DNA of 41,871 bases. Source: Peptococcaceae bacterium (GTDB taxonomy: Bacteria > Bacillota > Desulfitobacteriia > Desulfitobacteriales > Syntrophobotulaceae). How positions within the stretch are numbered: position 1 is the stretch's first letter; each line of letters starts with the position of its first letter. The notes under the pieces are model-generated. The model was not told the origin of the DNA and did no database searches. It saw only the letters and a list, made by a program, of their open reading frames with translations. Below are positions 33,685-41,707 of the stretch, piece by piece. The stretch spans positions 1 to 41,871 of the forward strand of contig JAAYUV010000017.1 in the NCBI GenBank assembly GCA_012517475.1. The letters are read 5' to 3'. A program made the position numbers and the translations under genes.

Positions 33685-33804
33685 ATGAGCCATAAGCATC
33701 ATATCGTTTCCATCATCTCCAGGATGGCGGAGAAAAATATACTTGAACACCAGTATAAAAATAAAAAATATTTAAACCTGAAAAGGAAGATGGACGAACC
33801 GTAG
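33685..33804 (+). CDS. Small basic protein (39 aa) after nifJ
   Basis: A 40-codon frame starting MSHKHHIVSIISRMAEKN, with a strong GGGAGGA binding site (33674-33680). The product is basic with an amphipathic helix and His/Lys clusters, no membrane segment. It begins 29 bases after nifJ and is probably co-transcribed. Its end lies directly at the IS1182 remnant. Family not recognised. Confidence 0.5.
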   Translation: MSHKHHIVSIISRMAEKNILEHQYKNKKYLNLKRKMDEP

Positions 33805-33918
33805 GAAAGGGGCTGTTGCACAACGAACATGAAAGTTCGTGGGCAACAGCCCTCCAGTTATCTCTGGAAATAGCAAATGCGAGCCCTAGAGAGCCCGCAA
33901 ATACTGTATAATTTAATT

Positions 33919-34170
33919 ATGCGACTAAGAAAACCATACACTAAAAATTATACAGAAAATATTGGAGGCTATCAATTAGTTCTGCCATTAAATTACGAAG
34001 TGTTAATACCGGAAGATGACTCAGTCCGACTGCTAAGCCAAATACTGGAGGGATTAAACTACGAGAAATTATACAGGGCGTACTCTTCCACCGGAAGAAA
34101 ACCTGCAGTCGAACCCAAAATCCTGTTTAAGGTATTAACTTACGCTCAGACAAGGCTACGTAATGTATAG
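33919..34170 (+). pseudogene. IS1182-family transposase, N-terminal fragment
   Basis: The first about 75 codons encode the transposase N-terminal domain (DUF772 type): LVLPLNYEVLIPEDDSVRLL, then LYRAYSSTGRKPAVEPKILFKVLTYA. The frame is then diverted into the palindromic insert and stops at 34170. The full protein is about 450-500 residues, so the DDE catalytic domain is lost. TATAAT at about 33907 may be its promoter. Confidence 0.85.
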
Positions 34171-34258
34171 ACAGCGTCAACGGAGCAAGGATGCGGAGTG
34201 CGGCAGATTGCGCCAAGGAGGGCGCAATCTGCCGAAAGCGTCAATGCATTACGTAGCC
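34154..34258. repeat. Short palindromic core related to the MITE-like element
   Basis: GGCTACGTAATG (34154-34165) pairs perfectly with CATTACGTAGCC (34247-34258), and the centre is a perfect 14-bp stem (34201-34214 with 34221-34234, loop AAGGAG). The two ends differ in their inner parts: one reads CGTAATGTATAGACAGCGTC, the other (reverse strand) CGTAATGCATTGACGC then TTTCGGCAGAT. The same two distinct ends bound the 245-bp cores of copies A-C. So this is a short version of that core, with a different interior. Confidence 0.8.
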
Positions 34259-34423
34259 CTGCCTTGAGATGGTTTATTAAGTCATGCAAAGAATCAGTCA
34301 TTTAGAAAAAACCAGATTTAAATCTTACGATTTAAGCTGGGTTATATTTTCTTTATAAAATAAAGAAGGTATCGCTCACTACCTTTTAAGTAGTTTTGCG
34401 ACACCCTCTTTCTGTAAAGACTA

Positions 34424-34594
34424 TTACAATTGATTGGAATCTACCCATTCTTTCGCATTACGAACATCATATTCCGTAGGAATAAGTACCTGAGACTCCT
34501 GTTTTACCTCTTCCCAATTCTCTATCCAGGCAGCTGTTTTATGATTTTCCACAGGAAGCGCCATAAAACGGTCTTTCCTTTTCATATTCGCCAT
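34424..34594 (-). CDS. DUF3787 family small protein (56 aa)
   Basis: A 56-residue protein with the family pattern KDRFMALPVENHKTAAW, then VLIPTEYDVRNAKEWVDSNQL. DUF3787 proteins are short, clostridial, and of unknown function. The ATG at 34594 is preceded by AAGGTGGG. The gene begins a run of minus-strand small genes and ends 16 bases from the IS1182 remnant. Confidence 0.75.
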   Translation of the reverse strand: MANMKRKDRFMALPVENHKTAAWIENWEEVKQESQVLIPTEYDVRNAKEWVDSNQL

Positions 34595-34654
34595 GATTTC
34601 ATCCCACCTTAGTCAGTTTTCTGCACTGAGTCTTTTTCAGCGTTTTATTCAGTT

Positions 34655-34777
34655 TTATATAATTGGTTTTTTAGGCATAACTCCTAATTCCTCAGATTTA
34701 ACATATTGCATGTTTCCCCAACCACTTGAGTGGTTTCTTTTCAGGATTCCGCTGTATCTATACTTCTTGCCGGACAT
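34655..34777 (-). CDS. Hypothetical small protein (40 aa)
   Basis: A 41-codon frame starting MSGKKYRYSGILKRNHSSGW and ending LGVMPKKPII. A good GTGAGGTG binding site lies at the right distance. The product is basic, Gly/Ser/aromatic-rich in its first half. Family not recognised. It precedes the DUF3787 gene on the same strand by 60 bases, so both may share a transcript. Confidence 0.5.
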   Translation of the reverse strand: MSGKKYRYSGILKRNHSSGWGNMQYVKSEELGVMPKKPII

Positions 34778-34848
34778 TCTGTTTCACCTCACATACAAAG
34801 ATATTATCTTTTGAAATAGTTTTTGATTCTAGAAAAAAAAACATACTC

Positions 34849-34992
34849 TTATTTTCTTGGAAATTTTTTATCCTGCCATAAGTGTTGTACAACTAAAACT
34901 CCACTTTCCTGGGCTTTATTCATAAGCTCAGAGATGGGTGATGTTACGAGGATAACATTGAAACCGATATTGACAATGACCCTGTTCTTCAA
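34849..34992 (-). pseudogene. Possible gene fragment (47 codons)
   Basis: An open stretch reading VIVNIGFNVILVTSPISELM then ESGVLVVQHLWQD has clear protein character (beta-alpha-beta-like) but only a TTG start and lies directly behind the terminator of the next gene upstream. It looks like the C-terminal remnant of a larger protein. Not recognised. Confidence 0.35.
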
Positions 34993-35018
34993 TAAAATAC
35001 CCGATTTGCATCGGGTAT
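34991..35018 (-). terminator. Intrinsic terminator of the coiled-coil protein gene
   Basis: ATACCCGAT (34997-35005) pairs perfectly with ATCGGGTAT (35010-35018); on the minus strand it is followed by TTTTATT. Confidence 0.85.
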
Positions 35019-35022
35019 GTAA

Positions 35023-35376
35023 TCAGTCTTTTTTGGATTGAAGCACAGTTTTCATTTTGTTAATTGCTTCGATCAAAGAGTCCGCCGTCTTTACAACGAC
35101 CTCATCTTTCTGGGCAATCCCTTCAGATAATTTTTCCTGAATCGAAGATTGAACCTTTAATGCCTTGTTTTCCAATTCCCCGATGATATTCTTCATATTA
35201 TCCGTAAATATTTCTTCTGCTTCTTCAAAGCTTTCCTCCATAATGGTTTTCATTTCATCAACATTTTCAAGGAGTCCTTTTTTCAATTCATTGGCTTCGT
35301 CGGCTGTTTGTTCTTTAATTAATGCAGTAAGCTCCTGAAGTTTTACTTTAATGTTTTTTAATCCTTCCTGAGACAT
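35023..35376 (-). CDS. Coiled-coil, phasin-like protein
   Basis: A 117-residue, almost wholly helical, acidic protein (LKNIKVKLQELTALIKEQTADEANELKKGLLENVDEMKTI, continuing to the end with amphipathic heptads). Composition and size recall phasins or small apolipoprotein-like proteins, but no specific family motif is seen. ATG 35376 follows GAAGGAGTG; a longer frame to 35421 has no binding site. Monocistronic with its own terminator. Confidence 0.65.
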   Translation of the reverse strand: MSQEGLKNIKVKLQELTALIKEQTADEANELKKGLLENVDEMKTIMEESFEEAEEIFTDNMKNIIGELENKALKVQSSIQEKLSEGIAQKDEVVVKTADSLIEAINKMKTVLQSKKD

Positions 35377-35510
35377 GCAAACAAACACTCCTTCATGGTT
35401 TAATTTACTCATTTCTATCATATCACAGTTTTTTCATTTTATTAAACAAATATCAGGATAAGAATAAAACAAGTAATATCTACCTTTGAAGGAGCAATTT
35501 TCTGCAAAAG

Positions 35511-35879
35511 TTAACTTTGGGAATACGGGAATTGGGCTTGATATTTGGTGAACATATCGAGGGCATCGTCCACTTGTTGCTGAGTGGCAAGATCTGCTTG
35601 ATATTCTCCCAGGTTAAAAATCTCTTCAAAAAGGTGGCGGTGAAGTTGTTTTATGCTATTGAGATTGTTGTTAACCAGAGTATAAAGCTTTTCGCATAGA
35701 ATTTCTTTGGAACCGGTAGTGTAGGACTCGATAATATACTTTTCACTCGAGAGCGTATCATTTAAACGATCACGAAGGTTATAAGACGAATCCTTTTCTT
35801 TTGGCAATACCGGAGATTTTCCTTTGCCAATTTTTTGAACCCCAAATGGACTGGTAACCGTTGAAGTATTGTCGATCAT
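35511..35879 (-). CDS. CotF-like spore coat protein
   Basis: A 122-residue protein with a disordered N terminus and a helical coat-F-type domain: RLNDTLSSEKYIIESYTTGSKE, then LHRHLFEEIFNLGEYQADLATQQQVDDALDMFTKYQAQFP. CotF-like proteins form part of the spore coat, expressed in the mother cell. It starts with ATGA overlap (4 bp) after the gene at 35876-36085, which encodes a related helical protein, so the two are translationally coupled. Confidence 0.75.
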   Translation of the reverse strand: MIDNTSTVTSPFGVQKIGKGKSPVLPKEKDSSYNLRDRLNDTLSSEKYIIESYTTGSKEILCEKLYTLVNNNLNSIKQLHRHLFEEIFNLGEYQADLATQQQVDDALDMFTKYQAQFPYSQS

Positions 35880-36085
35880 TGTACTATTCCCCCTTGTGCA
35901 GATTGCTGCTGAAGATAGTTTAACAGATTGCGATAGTTTTGCTGGTGGACTTGACCGGCATTATTGAATACCCCTTTAAAATTTGCATCCACTTCCTGAT
36001 TGGCATATTGATTGCATTTTTTTGCCATGAGGAGTTCCCAGGACATAAAATCTTTGATGTAATTTAATTCTTTTGCAGATAACAT
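35876..36085 (-). CDS. Small CotF-related spore protein
   Basis: A 69-residue protein of the four-helix coat/ferritin-like type: LSAKELNYIKDFMSWELLMAKKCNQYA, then HQQNYRNLLNYLQQQ. This pattern (xxELxYLxDxLxxExLLxKKCxxYA) is common to small clostridial CotF-related proteins encoded next to a larger coat protein. ATG 36085 is set by GGAGGG; a frame to 36136 lacks a binding site. First gene of the coat pair. Confidence 0.7.
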   Translation of the reverse strand: MLSAKELNYIKDFMSWELLMAKKCNQYANQEVDANFKGVFNNAGQVHQQNYRNLLNYLQQQSAQGGIVQ

Positions 36086-36149
36086 TGCACAACCCTCCAA
36101 GTAAAGATTTACTTCCATATTGTTTGCAATGTTCAAACTGGTTATGTAA

Positions 36150-36193
36150 AAAAATATAAAAAAAACCCCCCTGTTTCATGCAGGGAGGGTTTT
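36150..36193 (-). terminator. Intrinsic terminator of the zinc-ribbon gene
   Basis: On the minus strand AAAACCCTCCCTG pairs with CAGGGGGGTTTT around a short loop and is followed by a long T-rich run. Confidence 0.85.
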
Positions 36194-36212
36194 GATTGCA
36201 ATGATATTTTGC

Positions 36213-36509
36213 TTACCAGTTGTTTCTGGAACGGGGTTGGTAGCAGTCACGGCAATATACCGGTTTGTCACCAGTAGGCTGGAAAGGAACAGTAGTTTCT
36301 TTTCCGCAAGCTGAGCAAACAGCAGGGAACATTTCACGCTGAGGACGGGAATAACCGCCACGGCTTTGTTGTTTTCTGGCTGCACGGCACTCAGGGCAAC
36401 GTCCTGGTTCGTTTGTGAAACCTTTTTCGGCATAGAATTCTTGTTCTGATGCGGAGAAAGTAAATTCACGGCCACATTCTTTACAGCTTAGAGTTTTGTC
36501 ATTATACAT
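36213..36509 (-). CDS. Double zinc-ribbon protein
   Basis: A 98-residue protein with two zinc-binding pairs of CxxC: CKECGREF with CPECRAAR, and CSACGKE with CRDCYQ. The first half (LSCKECGREFTFSASEQEFYAEKGF) is the small zinc-ribbon domain widespread in Firmicutes, often with cold-shock-like expression; the linker is Arg/Gln/Gly-rich and could bind RNA. TAGGAGGT precedes the ATG. It has a consensus promoter about 110 bases upstream and a strong terminator. Confidence 0.82.
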   Translation of the reverse strand: MYNDKTLSCKECGREFTFSASEQEFYAEKGFTNEPGRCPECRAARKQQSRGGYSRPQREMFPAVCSACGKETTVPFQPTGDKPVYCRDCYQPRSRNNW

Positions 36510-36626
36510 GTAATGACCTCCTAGATTTTATTACCCGCCACATGGGAAGTTCGTTCGACATCTTCCCTGAGCCTGAGGCAATCGAGAAGGTCTTCTAAAT
36601 CCACATAGATCTAACGAGCTTAGTAT

Positions 36627-36655
36627 AGTATACCCAATAATTTGAAAATTGTCAA
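36627..36655 (-). promoter_or_regulatory. SigA-type promoter of the zinc-ribbon gene
   Basis: On the minus strand TTGACA (36655-36650), 17 bp, TATACT (36632-36627). The leader of about 110 nt before the gene contains a potential hairpin (GGGAAGATGTCG / CGAACTTCCC region), possibly regulatory. Confidence 0.75.
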
Positions 36656-36708
36656 AGATAAGTATTGAATTAAATAGTTAAAGATGATCAAGTTTTTAGC
36701 AAAACTAA

Positions 36709-39336
36709 TCAATAGGAGGCTTTCTTTCGCTTTCTTTTCCTGAGATCGTGCAAGAGCAACAGGAAAAATAACCCTAAACTGATTCCGGAGATATAAGTTC
36801 CTACCCGAAAACCATAAGGATAAAATTCGAAGGATATTTGATTTTCTCCCGGGGGTAATTCCACCCCCAGAAAAGCCTCTCCAATTTTCCGCATAGAGGC
36901 TGCCTGACCATTTACTGTGACTTCCCACCCGGGGTCAAAGGGGACGGACGTAAAAAGTAAGGTGCGGTCTGAAACGTGAACATTTCCCTGAACCCGGGTA
37001 TCAGAGACGATGAAATCATCCGGGGCTTCTTGACGGAGAGGAGAGAGGGCTTGATCAAGGCTGTTTTCATCTAATCCATAAAAATACTTTTGGGCCAGGG
37101 CAAAGCCTTCATTTTTAAAGGTAAGCTTGACGCGTAATTCTTCATTTTTCTGGTGAAATCCAAGATCCACAATTCTTTTGTTATAAACCGGCAAATAGCC
37201 TTTGATTTCTTTCTCATTAATCGAGATTTGAACATCGTTATCAATGGTCTGAAAAGAGACATAGACTTGTTGCTCTTTGGGATTCCTTAAAAGAAATTCA
37301 ACCGAGCCCGGCTGGGTGTTGCTAATTCTTTTAAAAGTCTCTTTGTTTTTTTCAAAGGTTAATGCGGCATTGTTCATTTTCGTGTCCTGAACGGGAAGAG
37401 GCAGGAAATAATCAATAATTTGTGGTTCTTTATTTCCTAACATCAGGTTGATCAGCCTGTTTTGCAGGGTAAAAGGGTTATCGTCCTTAGTGGGGTCAAA
37501 GGCCAGCGTTGCTTTATCCACCAAAAAACCGACCGGCAAAAAATATTGGTTCTGATAAACTTTGAATTCTCCTTTATCCATGATTTCCTTGTAGCCAAGT
37601 CCCTTTTCCGTTGTTGAAATCACATATTTTACCGCAAATAACGACTCTGTGATAGGGGTTGATCCGGCAAAGTTAACTGATTTGTATCCGGCAGTTGTAA
37701 GGAAGCCCAACTGTCTAAGGGCCTTAAGCATTTCCTGGTTAGACATGGAACTAAAATGAGTAATTCCGGGATAGTATAAATTCATCGGATCATTGTAGGT
37801 CCGGCCGCCAATCCGGTCCAGACGGTAGAAGCTTTGGTCTTTTGTTTCTATTTCCGGGATGATTTCTTGAAGTTCAGCCAAAGTTTTGCCGTATTCCTGT
37901 TTGGTAACAAAGGAAAACTCATTATCCAATCTTTTTAACAGATACCAGGTATTTAAGGTGGTTTCGAGGAAGATTAATCCCGCCAGGCAAATCAGGAACT
38001 TTTTCTTATTTATAGATGATTTCAGGATCCCTGCGAGAAGGAAGGAGTCTAAACCAAGAAGAACAATACTGATCCATATCATCCTGTCACTTAAAAAGTC
38101 ATAATTGGCTTTTTGTACAATGAAAATAACCAGTATCCAGGCCGGACAGGTTTTCTTAATCAAGGAGATTTCCGACAGTTTCATGGATTGAAGACTTTTT
38201 GCGGCCAGGAAAATTAAAAGGAAAGAAAATACAAAAGAATATCTGTAAGGAAACCAATCGGGCTTGTCAAAGGCATGCCACATGATATCCAAATTGGAAA
38301 AATTAAAGCTAAGGATCAGAAATCCGAGAAGTATTGCATAAATAATTCTTTCTTTGGAAGGAATTTTAGGATTCCAAAAGTACACTGTTGTTAATAAAAG
38401 GGGAAGCAGCCCGCAAAAGATATTGGGGAGTCCCTTATATTTCAGGGTATCATAGGCGCCCAGCTGAGATTTACTCAACAAATCCAATACTTTAAAGTTG
38501 ATATTCCAATTTAGCAGGGATAATACATTTGGTCCTCCCTGGCCGTTGGTTAAGGCAAAAAAAGTGGGAACCAGAAGAATCGCACTGCATCCGGCAGCAA
38601 GGAGAAAAGAAAATCCATACAGTGATATTTTTTTAAAAAAGAAGTTTATTCCTTTCCCGGAATGTTCGCTGAAAAATGCTGCCAGCATGTAAAGAAAAGA
38701 AAAGACGCCTACCATATAGGCAATATAAAAGTTGGCTATAAATATAACAATTAAACTCAAAGCGAAGAACAGAAACTTGTTTTCCCTTAGAATTTTCTCA
38801 ACACCAAAAAGGACCAGGGGTAAGAGAATCACTCCATCAAGCCACATCAAATTGAAAGAATAGACGATGGAGTAAGACATGAGGGAGTAAAGAACTGAAA
38901 AGAGGATGCGGTATATTCCGGTACACTTGAGGGAATAGCGGGCATAGTAAAGAAACGTAAAACCGCTGCAGCCAATCTTCAACAAGATGATCAGCATCAC
39001 CGCTTCAGTGAGATGCTCTTTAGGAAATAATAAAATGAACAAGGAAAATGGACTTGAAAGATAATAGGCAAAAAGCCCGAGAAAATTCAAACCCATTCCG
39101 GCTTGCCAGCTATAGAGGATGCTTTGTCCTTTGGTGAGAATTTCATAATAGGTGGAATAAAAATCGATGTATTGCCCGCTCAGGTCGGAGATTAATACGG
39201 TATGATCTCCGGCAGGATACATACCCAATTTTATATAAGCCAGCCCCAATATCCCCAAGGGCATAAAAAAAGAACAAAGATACTCAAAAATTCTTTGTTT
39301 TTCCAAACTTCTCAAAAAAGGCTTCCCGATGAACAT
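36709..39336 (-). CDS. yfhO: YfhO-family membrane protein (lipid-linked glycosyltransferase type)
   Basis: An 875-residue protein with a dozen or more membrane helices in the first about 480 residues, an extracytoplasmic C-terminal part, and a last helix plus basic tail (LFFLLLLHDLRKRKRKK). Near the N terminus GDHTVLISDLSGQYIDFYSTYYEIL is the YfhO signature and likely holds the catalytic Asp of a GT-C enzyme. In Bacillus and Listeria, YfhO acts with a CsbB-like GT2 and a GtrA-type flippase to decorate teichoic acid with sugars. All three partners are adjacent here. It starts directly after the gtrA stop. Confidence 0.9.
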   Translation of the reverse strand: MFIGKPFLRSLEKQRIFEYLCSFFMPLGILGLAYIKLGMYPAGDHTVLISDLSGQYIDFYSTYYEILTKGQSILYSWQAGMGLNFLGLFAYYLSSPFSLFILLFPKEHLTEAVMLIILLKIGCSGFTFLYYARYSLKCTGIYRILFSVLYSLMSYSIVYSFNLMWLDGVILLPLVLFGVEKILRENKFLFFALSLIVIFIANFYIAYMVGVFSFLYMLAAFFSEHSGKGINFFFKKISLYGFSFLLAAGCSAILLVPTFFALTNGQGGPNVLSLLNWNINFKVLDLLSKSQLGAYDTLKYKGLPNIFCGLLPLLLTTVYFWNPKIPSKERIIYAILLGFLILSFNFSNLDIMWHAFDKPDWFPYRYSFVFSFLLIFLAAKSLQSMKLSEISLIKKTCPAWILVIFIVQKANYDFLSDRMIWISIVLLGLDSFLLAGILKSSINKKKFLICLAGLIFLETTLNTWYLLKRLDNEFSFVTKQEYGKTLAELQEIIPEIETKDQSFYRLDRIGGRTYNDPMNLYYPGITHFSSMSNQEMLKALRQLGFLTTAGYKSVNFAGSTPITESLFAVKYVISTTEKGLGYKEIMDKGEFKVYQNQYFLPVGFLVDKATLAFDPTKDDNPFTLQNRLINLMLGNKEPQIIDYFLPLPVQDTKMNNAALTFEKNKETFKRISNTQPGSVEFLLRNPKEQQVYVSFQTIDNDVQISINEKEIKGYLPVYNKRIVDLGFHQKNEELRVKLTFKNEGFALAQKYFYGLDENSLDQALSPLRQEAPDDFIVSDTRVQGNVHVSDRTLLFTSVPFDPGWEVTVNGQAASMRKIGEAFLGVELPPGENQISFEFYPYGFRVGTYISGISLGLFFLLLLHDLRKRKRKKASY

Positions 39337-39762
39337 TTATTTATCACTTCCGGCCAAAGGTCTAAATACAATAAGTTTGCTCGCAAGATAATTAAAGATG
39401 ATAACCAGAACATTGGCGGTCATCTTAGAGACCAAATCATCAAAACCCATGATTTCTACAAGAAAGATCATGGAAATGATATCTAAGCCATAAGAAATCA
39501 TTCTTGATAAAAGGAAGGTGCCAAACTCCTTGCATAAAATAAGAAATTCTTTTTCCCTGCTCTTGAAAACATAGCGTTTATTGGTAATAAAGGCAAAGGA
39601 GACAGAGAGAAGCCAGGCCAGCGTTGTGGCCGTTTTGAAATCGAAAGCCAATAACTTCGTCAGGAACGTATAGCAGACAATATTGACAAAAGTAGTGATG
39701 ATCCCAAAAAAAATGTAATTTGTGATTTCATTTTTTTCTTTTATTGTCTTTCCAATAAGCAA
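39337..39762 (-). CDS. GtrA-family flippase
   Basis: A 141-residue protein with four predicted membrane helices (NYIFFGIITTFVNIVCYTFL, ATTLAWLLSVSFAFITNKRYVF, a third around residues 80-100, and a fourth, VLVIIFNYLASKLIVF). The TNKRYVF and NYxxSKxxVF motifs are typical. GtrA proteins are thought to flip polyprenyl-phosphate-linked sugars. It lies between the GT2 and YfhO genes, 4 bases from the first and adjacent to the second. Confidence 0.9.
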   Translation of the reverse strand: MLIGKTIKEKNEITNYIFFGIITTFVNIVCYTFLTKLLAFDFKTATTLAWLLSVSFAFITNKRYVFKSREKEFLILCKEFGTFLLSRMISYGLDIISMIFLVEIMGFDDLVSKMTANVLVIIFNYLASKLIVFRPLAGSDK

Positions 39763-39765
39763 GCT

Positions 39766-40701
39766 TTATATTTTCCTTCCGTTATATTCATCCACAAAAT
39801 AGAGAGGACGTCTTTTTGTCTCGTTAAAAATACGGCCGATATACTCGCCGATGATCCCAAGGGATAGAAGCTGGATTCCTCCCAGGAAGAGAATAATGAC
39901 CATGAGCGATGGGTATCCCTGGACACGTTCTCCGTAAGCAATGGTCTTTACGATAATCACCATCATATAAACGAAAGCAAAAAGGGAGATCAACGAACCC
40001 AAAAGACTGGAAAAGCGGAGCGGGATCGTTGTAAAAGAAGTGATACCTTCTATAGCCAAATCCAGGAGTTTGAGGTAATTCCATTTTGTTTGTCCTGCTG
40101 CTCTGGGATCACGGTCGAACAAGATTTCTTTTTTGTTAAACCCGATCCAGCTGAACATTCCCTTGGTATACCGCTGCGTTTCGCGGAGCTGTTTTAAAGC
40201 TTCCACACAACGCCGGTCCAGCAGCCGAAAATCCCCGGTATCCTCCTGGATGGGTATTCGCGATAACTTTTTGAGCATCTTATAAAAAGTACTCGATGTA
40301 TACTTCTTAACCCAGGTTTCACCCAGACGGTTTCTTCTTTTGGCATAAACATCATCATATCCGGACTCCCAGCACCGGACCATTTGGGGAATAAGTTCCG
40401 GGGGATCTTGCAGATCGGCATCAATAATCACCACGGCATCACCGGTAGAGTAGTCCAACCCGGCGATCATCGCAATCTCTTTACCGTAATTTCTGGACAG
40501 ATCCACATAGGAAATCCGGCTGTCTTTTCTTTGAAGGGTTTTGATAATCTCCAGCGTTTTATCCTTACTGCCGTCATTGATAAAAAGGATTTCAGTATCA
40601 TATTGATGAAGCTGATCCAGAACCTGGTCCAGTCTGGCATATAGTTTTTCCAGAACATCTTCTTCGTTGTAAGCGGGAATAAGGATAGAAATTTTTTTCA
40701 T
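39766..40701 (-). CDS. GT2 polyprenyl-phosphate glycosyltransferase (CsbB/GtrB type)
   Basis: A 311-residue enzyme: GT-A domain with ISILIPAYNEEDVLEKLY, DD(D)-type metal motif VVIIDADLQDPPELI, and QEDTGDFRLLDRR, followed by two membrane helices near the C terminus (FSSLLGSLISLFAFVYMMVIIV and MVIILFLGGIQLLSLGIIGEYIGR). These proteins load a sugar onto undecaprenyl phosphate on the cytoplasmic face. It is the first gene of a GT2-gtrA-yfhO operon. The ATG is preceded by TTGGTGAAGAAT, a weak binding site. Confidence 0.92.
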   Translation of the reverse strand: MKKISILIPAYNEEDVLEKLYARLDQVLDQLHQYDTEILFINDGSKDKTLEIIKTLQRKDSRISYVDLSRNYGKEIAMIAGLDYSTGDAVVIIDADLQDPPELIPQMVRCWESGYDDVYAKRRNRLGETWVKKYTSSTFYKMLKKLSRIPIQEDTGDFRLLDRRCVEALKQLRETQRYTKGMFSWIGFNKKEILFDRDPRAAGQTKWNYLKLLDLAIEGITSFTTIPLRFSSLLGSLISLFAFVYMMVIIVKTIAYGERVQGYPSLMVIILFLGGIQLLSLGIIGEYIGRIFNETKRRPLYFVDEYNGRKI

Positions 40702-40861
40702 GATTCTTCACCAAAAAAGTACCAATTTGACCCATATCATGTATAGTGTAAACAAGTGCCGGCTGTATTTATACATCAAAAATTTTGTATAATATTAGGG
40801 AATAATACTTTTTTGAATATTATGATAATTTAGAGATTGAATCATAGAGCGGAGGGTAAAT

Positions 40862-41707
40862 ATGAAAAGAATAAACGAGTTTCTGCTCATTAACCTGGGG
40901 CTTTTCTTGGTAGCGGTGGGAATCGTGCTTTTTAAAATTCCCAATAAATTTGCGACCGGTGGAGTAAGCGGGGTTGCCATCATAGCAGACAAGTATTTTC
41001 CGAATGCCCCGGTAGGATCTTTAATGTTTATCATTAATCTTATTTTGGTAATTCTCGGTTTCATTTTTTTGGGGAAAAATTTCGGATCGAAAACGGTTTA
41101 TTCCAGCTTTGTCTTATCCGGTATGGTCTGGGCCCTAGAAAAGATATTCCTTCTCACCAAACCCCTTACCGGGGATACGATGCTTGAACTTGTTTACGCC
41201 ATCCTGCTGCCGGCAATCGGGACGGCCATCGTGTTTAACAACAATGCCTCTACCGGCGGAACTGATATTATTGCAAAAATTTTAAGCAAATACACATCGT
41301 TCCATATCGGAATGACCCTGTTAATATCTGATTTTAGTATAACGATTTTTGCTTTGTTTGTTTTTGGCATAAAGGCAGGTATGTATTCTATACTCGGTCT
41401 TATTATGAAAGCTTTTATTATTGATTTAGTCATAGAAAACCTGAACATCAGCAAACATTTTGTTATAATCAGTAAAAAACCGGAAGAGGTCAAAGAGTAT
41501 ATTGTTAAGGAACTAAAAAGAGGAGCTACCATTCACAAAGCCTTTGGCGCATATTCCCATGAAGAAAAAGAGGTAATCACCGCGGTTATGAACAGGAGGC
41601 AAGCATTAAAATTACGGAAATTCATCCGGAATATTGATCGAAACGCGTTTATCTCGATTATCAATACTTCGGAAATCATCGGCAAAGGATTTCCGAATGG
41701 AGCGTAA
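40862..41707 (+). CDS. YitT/DUF2179 family membrane protein
   Basis: A 281-residue protein with five to six N-terminal membrane helices (LLINLGLFLVAVGIVLF, then the ATGGVSGVAIIAD loop, SLMFIINLILVILGFIFL and others) and a C-terminal cytoplasmic DUF2179 domain (KHFVIISKKPEEVKEYIVKEL to RNIDRNAFISIINTSEIIGKGF). The family is widespread in Firmicutes with unclear function; transport is suspected. GGAGGG lies at the right distance before the ATG. TATAAT at about 40788 may be its -10. Its stop codon abuts a copy of the repeat element. Confidence 0.9.
   Translation: MKRINEFLLINLGLFLVAVGIVLFKIPNKFATGGVSGVAIIADKYFPNAPVGSLMFIINLILVILGFIFLGKNFGSKTVYSSFVLSGMVWALEKIFLLTKPLTGDTMLELVYAILLPAIGTAIVFNNNASTGGTDIIAKILSKYTSFHIGMTLLISDFSITIFALFVFGIKAGMYSILGLIMKAFIIDLVIENLNISKHFVIISKKPEEVKEYIVKELKRGATIHKAFGAYSHEEKEVITAVMNRRQALKLRKFIRNIDRNAFISIINTSEIIGKGFPNGA

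Larger units (their letters stand above)
33807..34408 (+). mobile_element. IS1182-family remnant with internal deletion and palindromic insert
   Basis: The left end AGGGGCTGTTGCACAAC (33808 on) and right end AGTAGTTTTGCGACACCCTC (about 34389-34408) are imperfect inverted repeats of IS1182 type. Just inside the left end is a long hairpin (33811-33820 with about 33841-33851). The transposase start is present, but about 1.2 kb of coding sequence is missing and in its place lies a 105-bp palindrome (34154-34258). The right part keeps the usual terminator-like hairpin before the end (AAAGAAGGTATC...CTACCTTTT). The element cannot move on its own. Confidence 0.78.
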
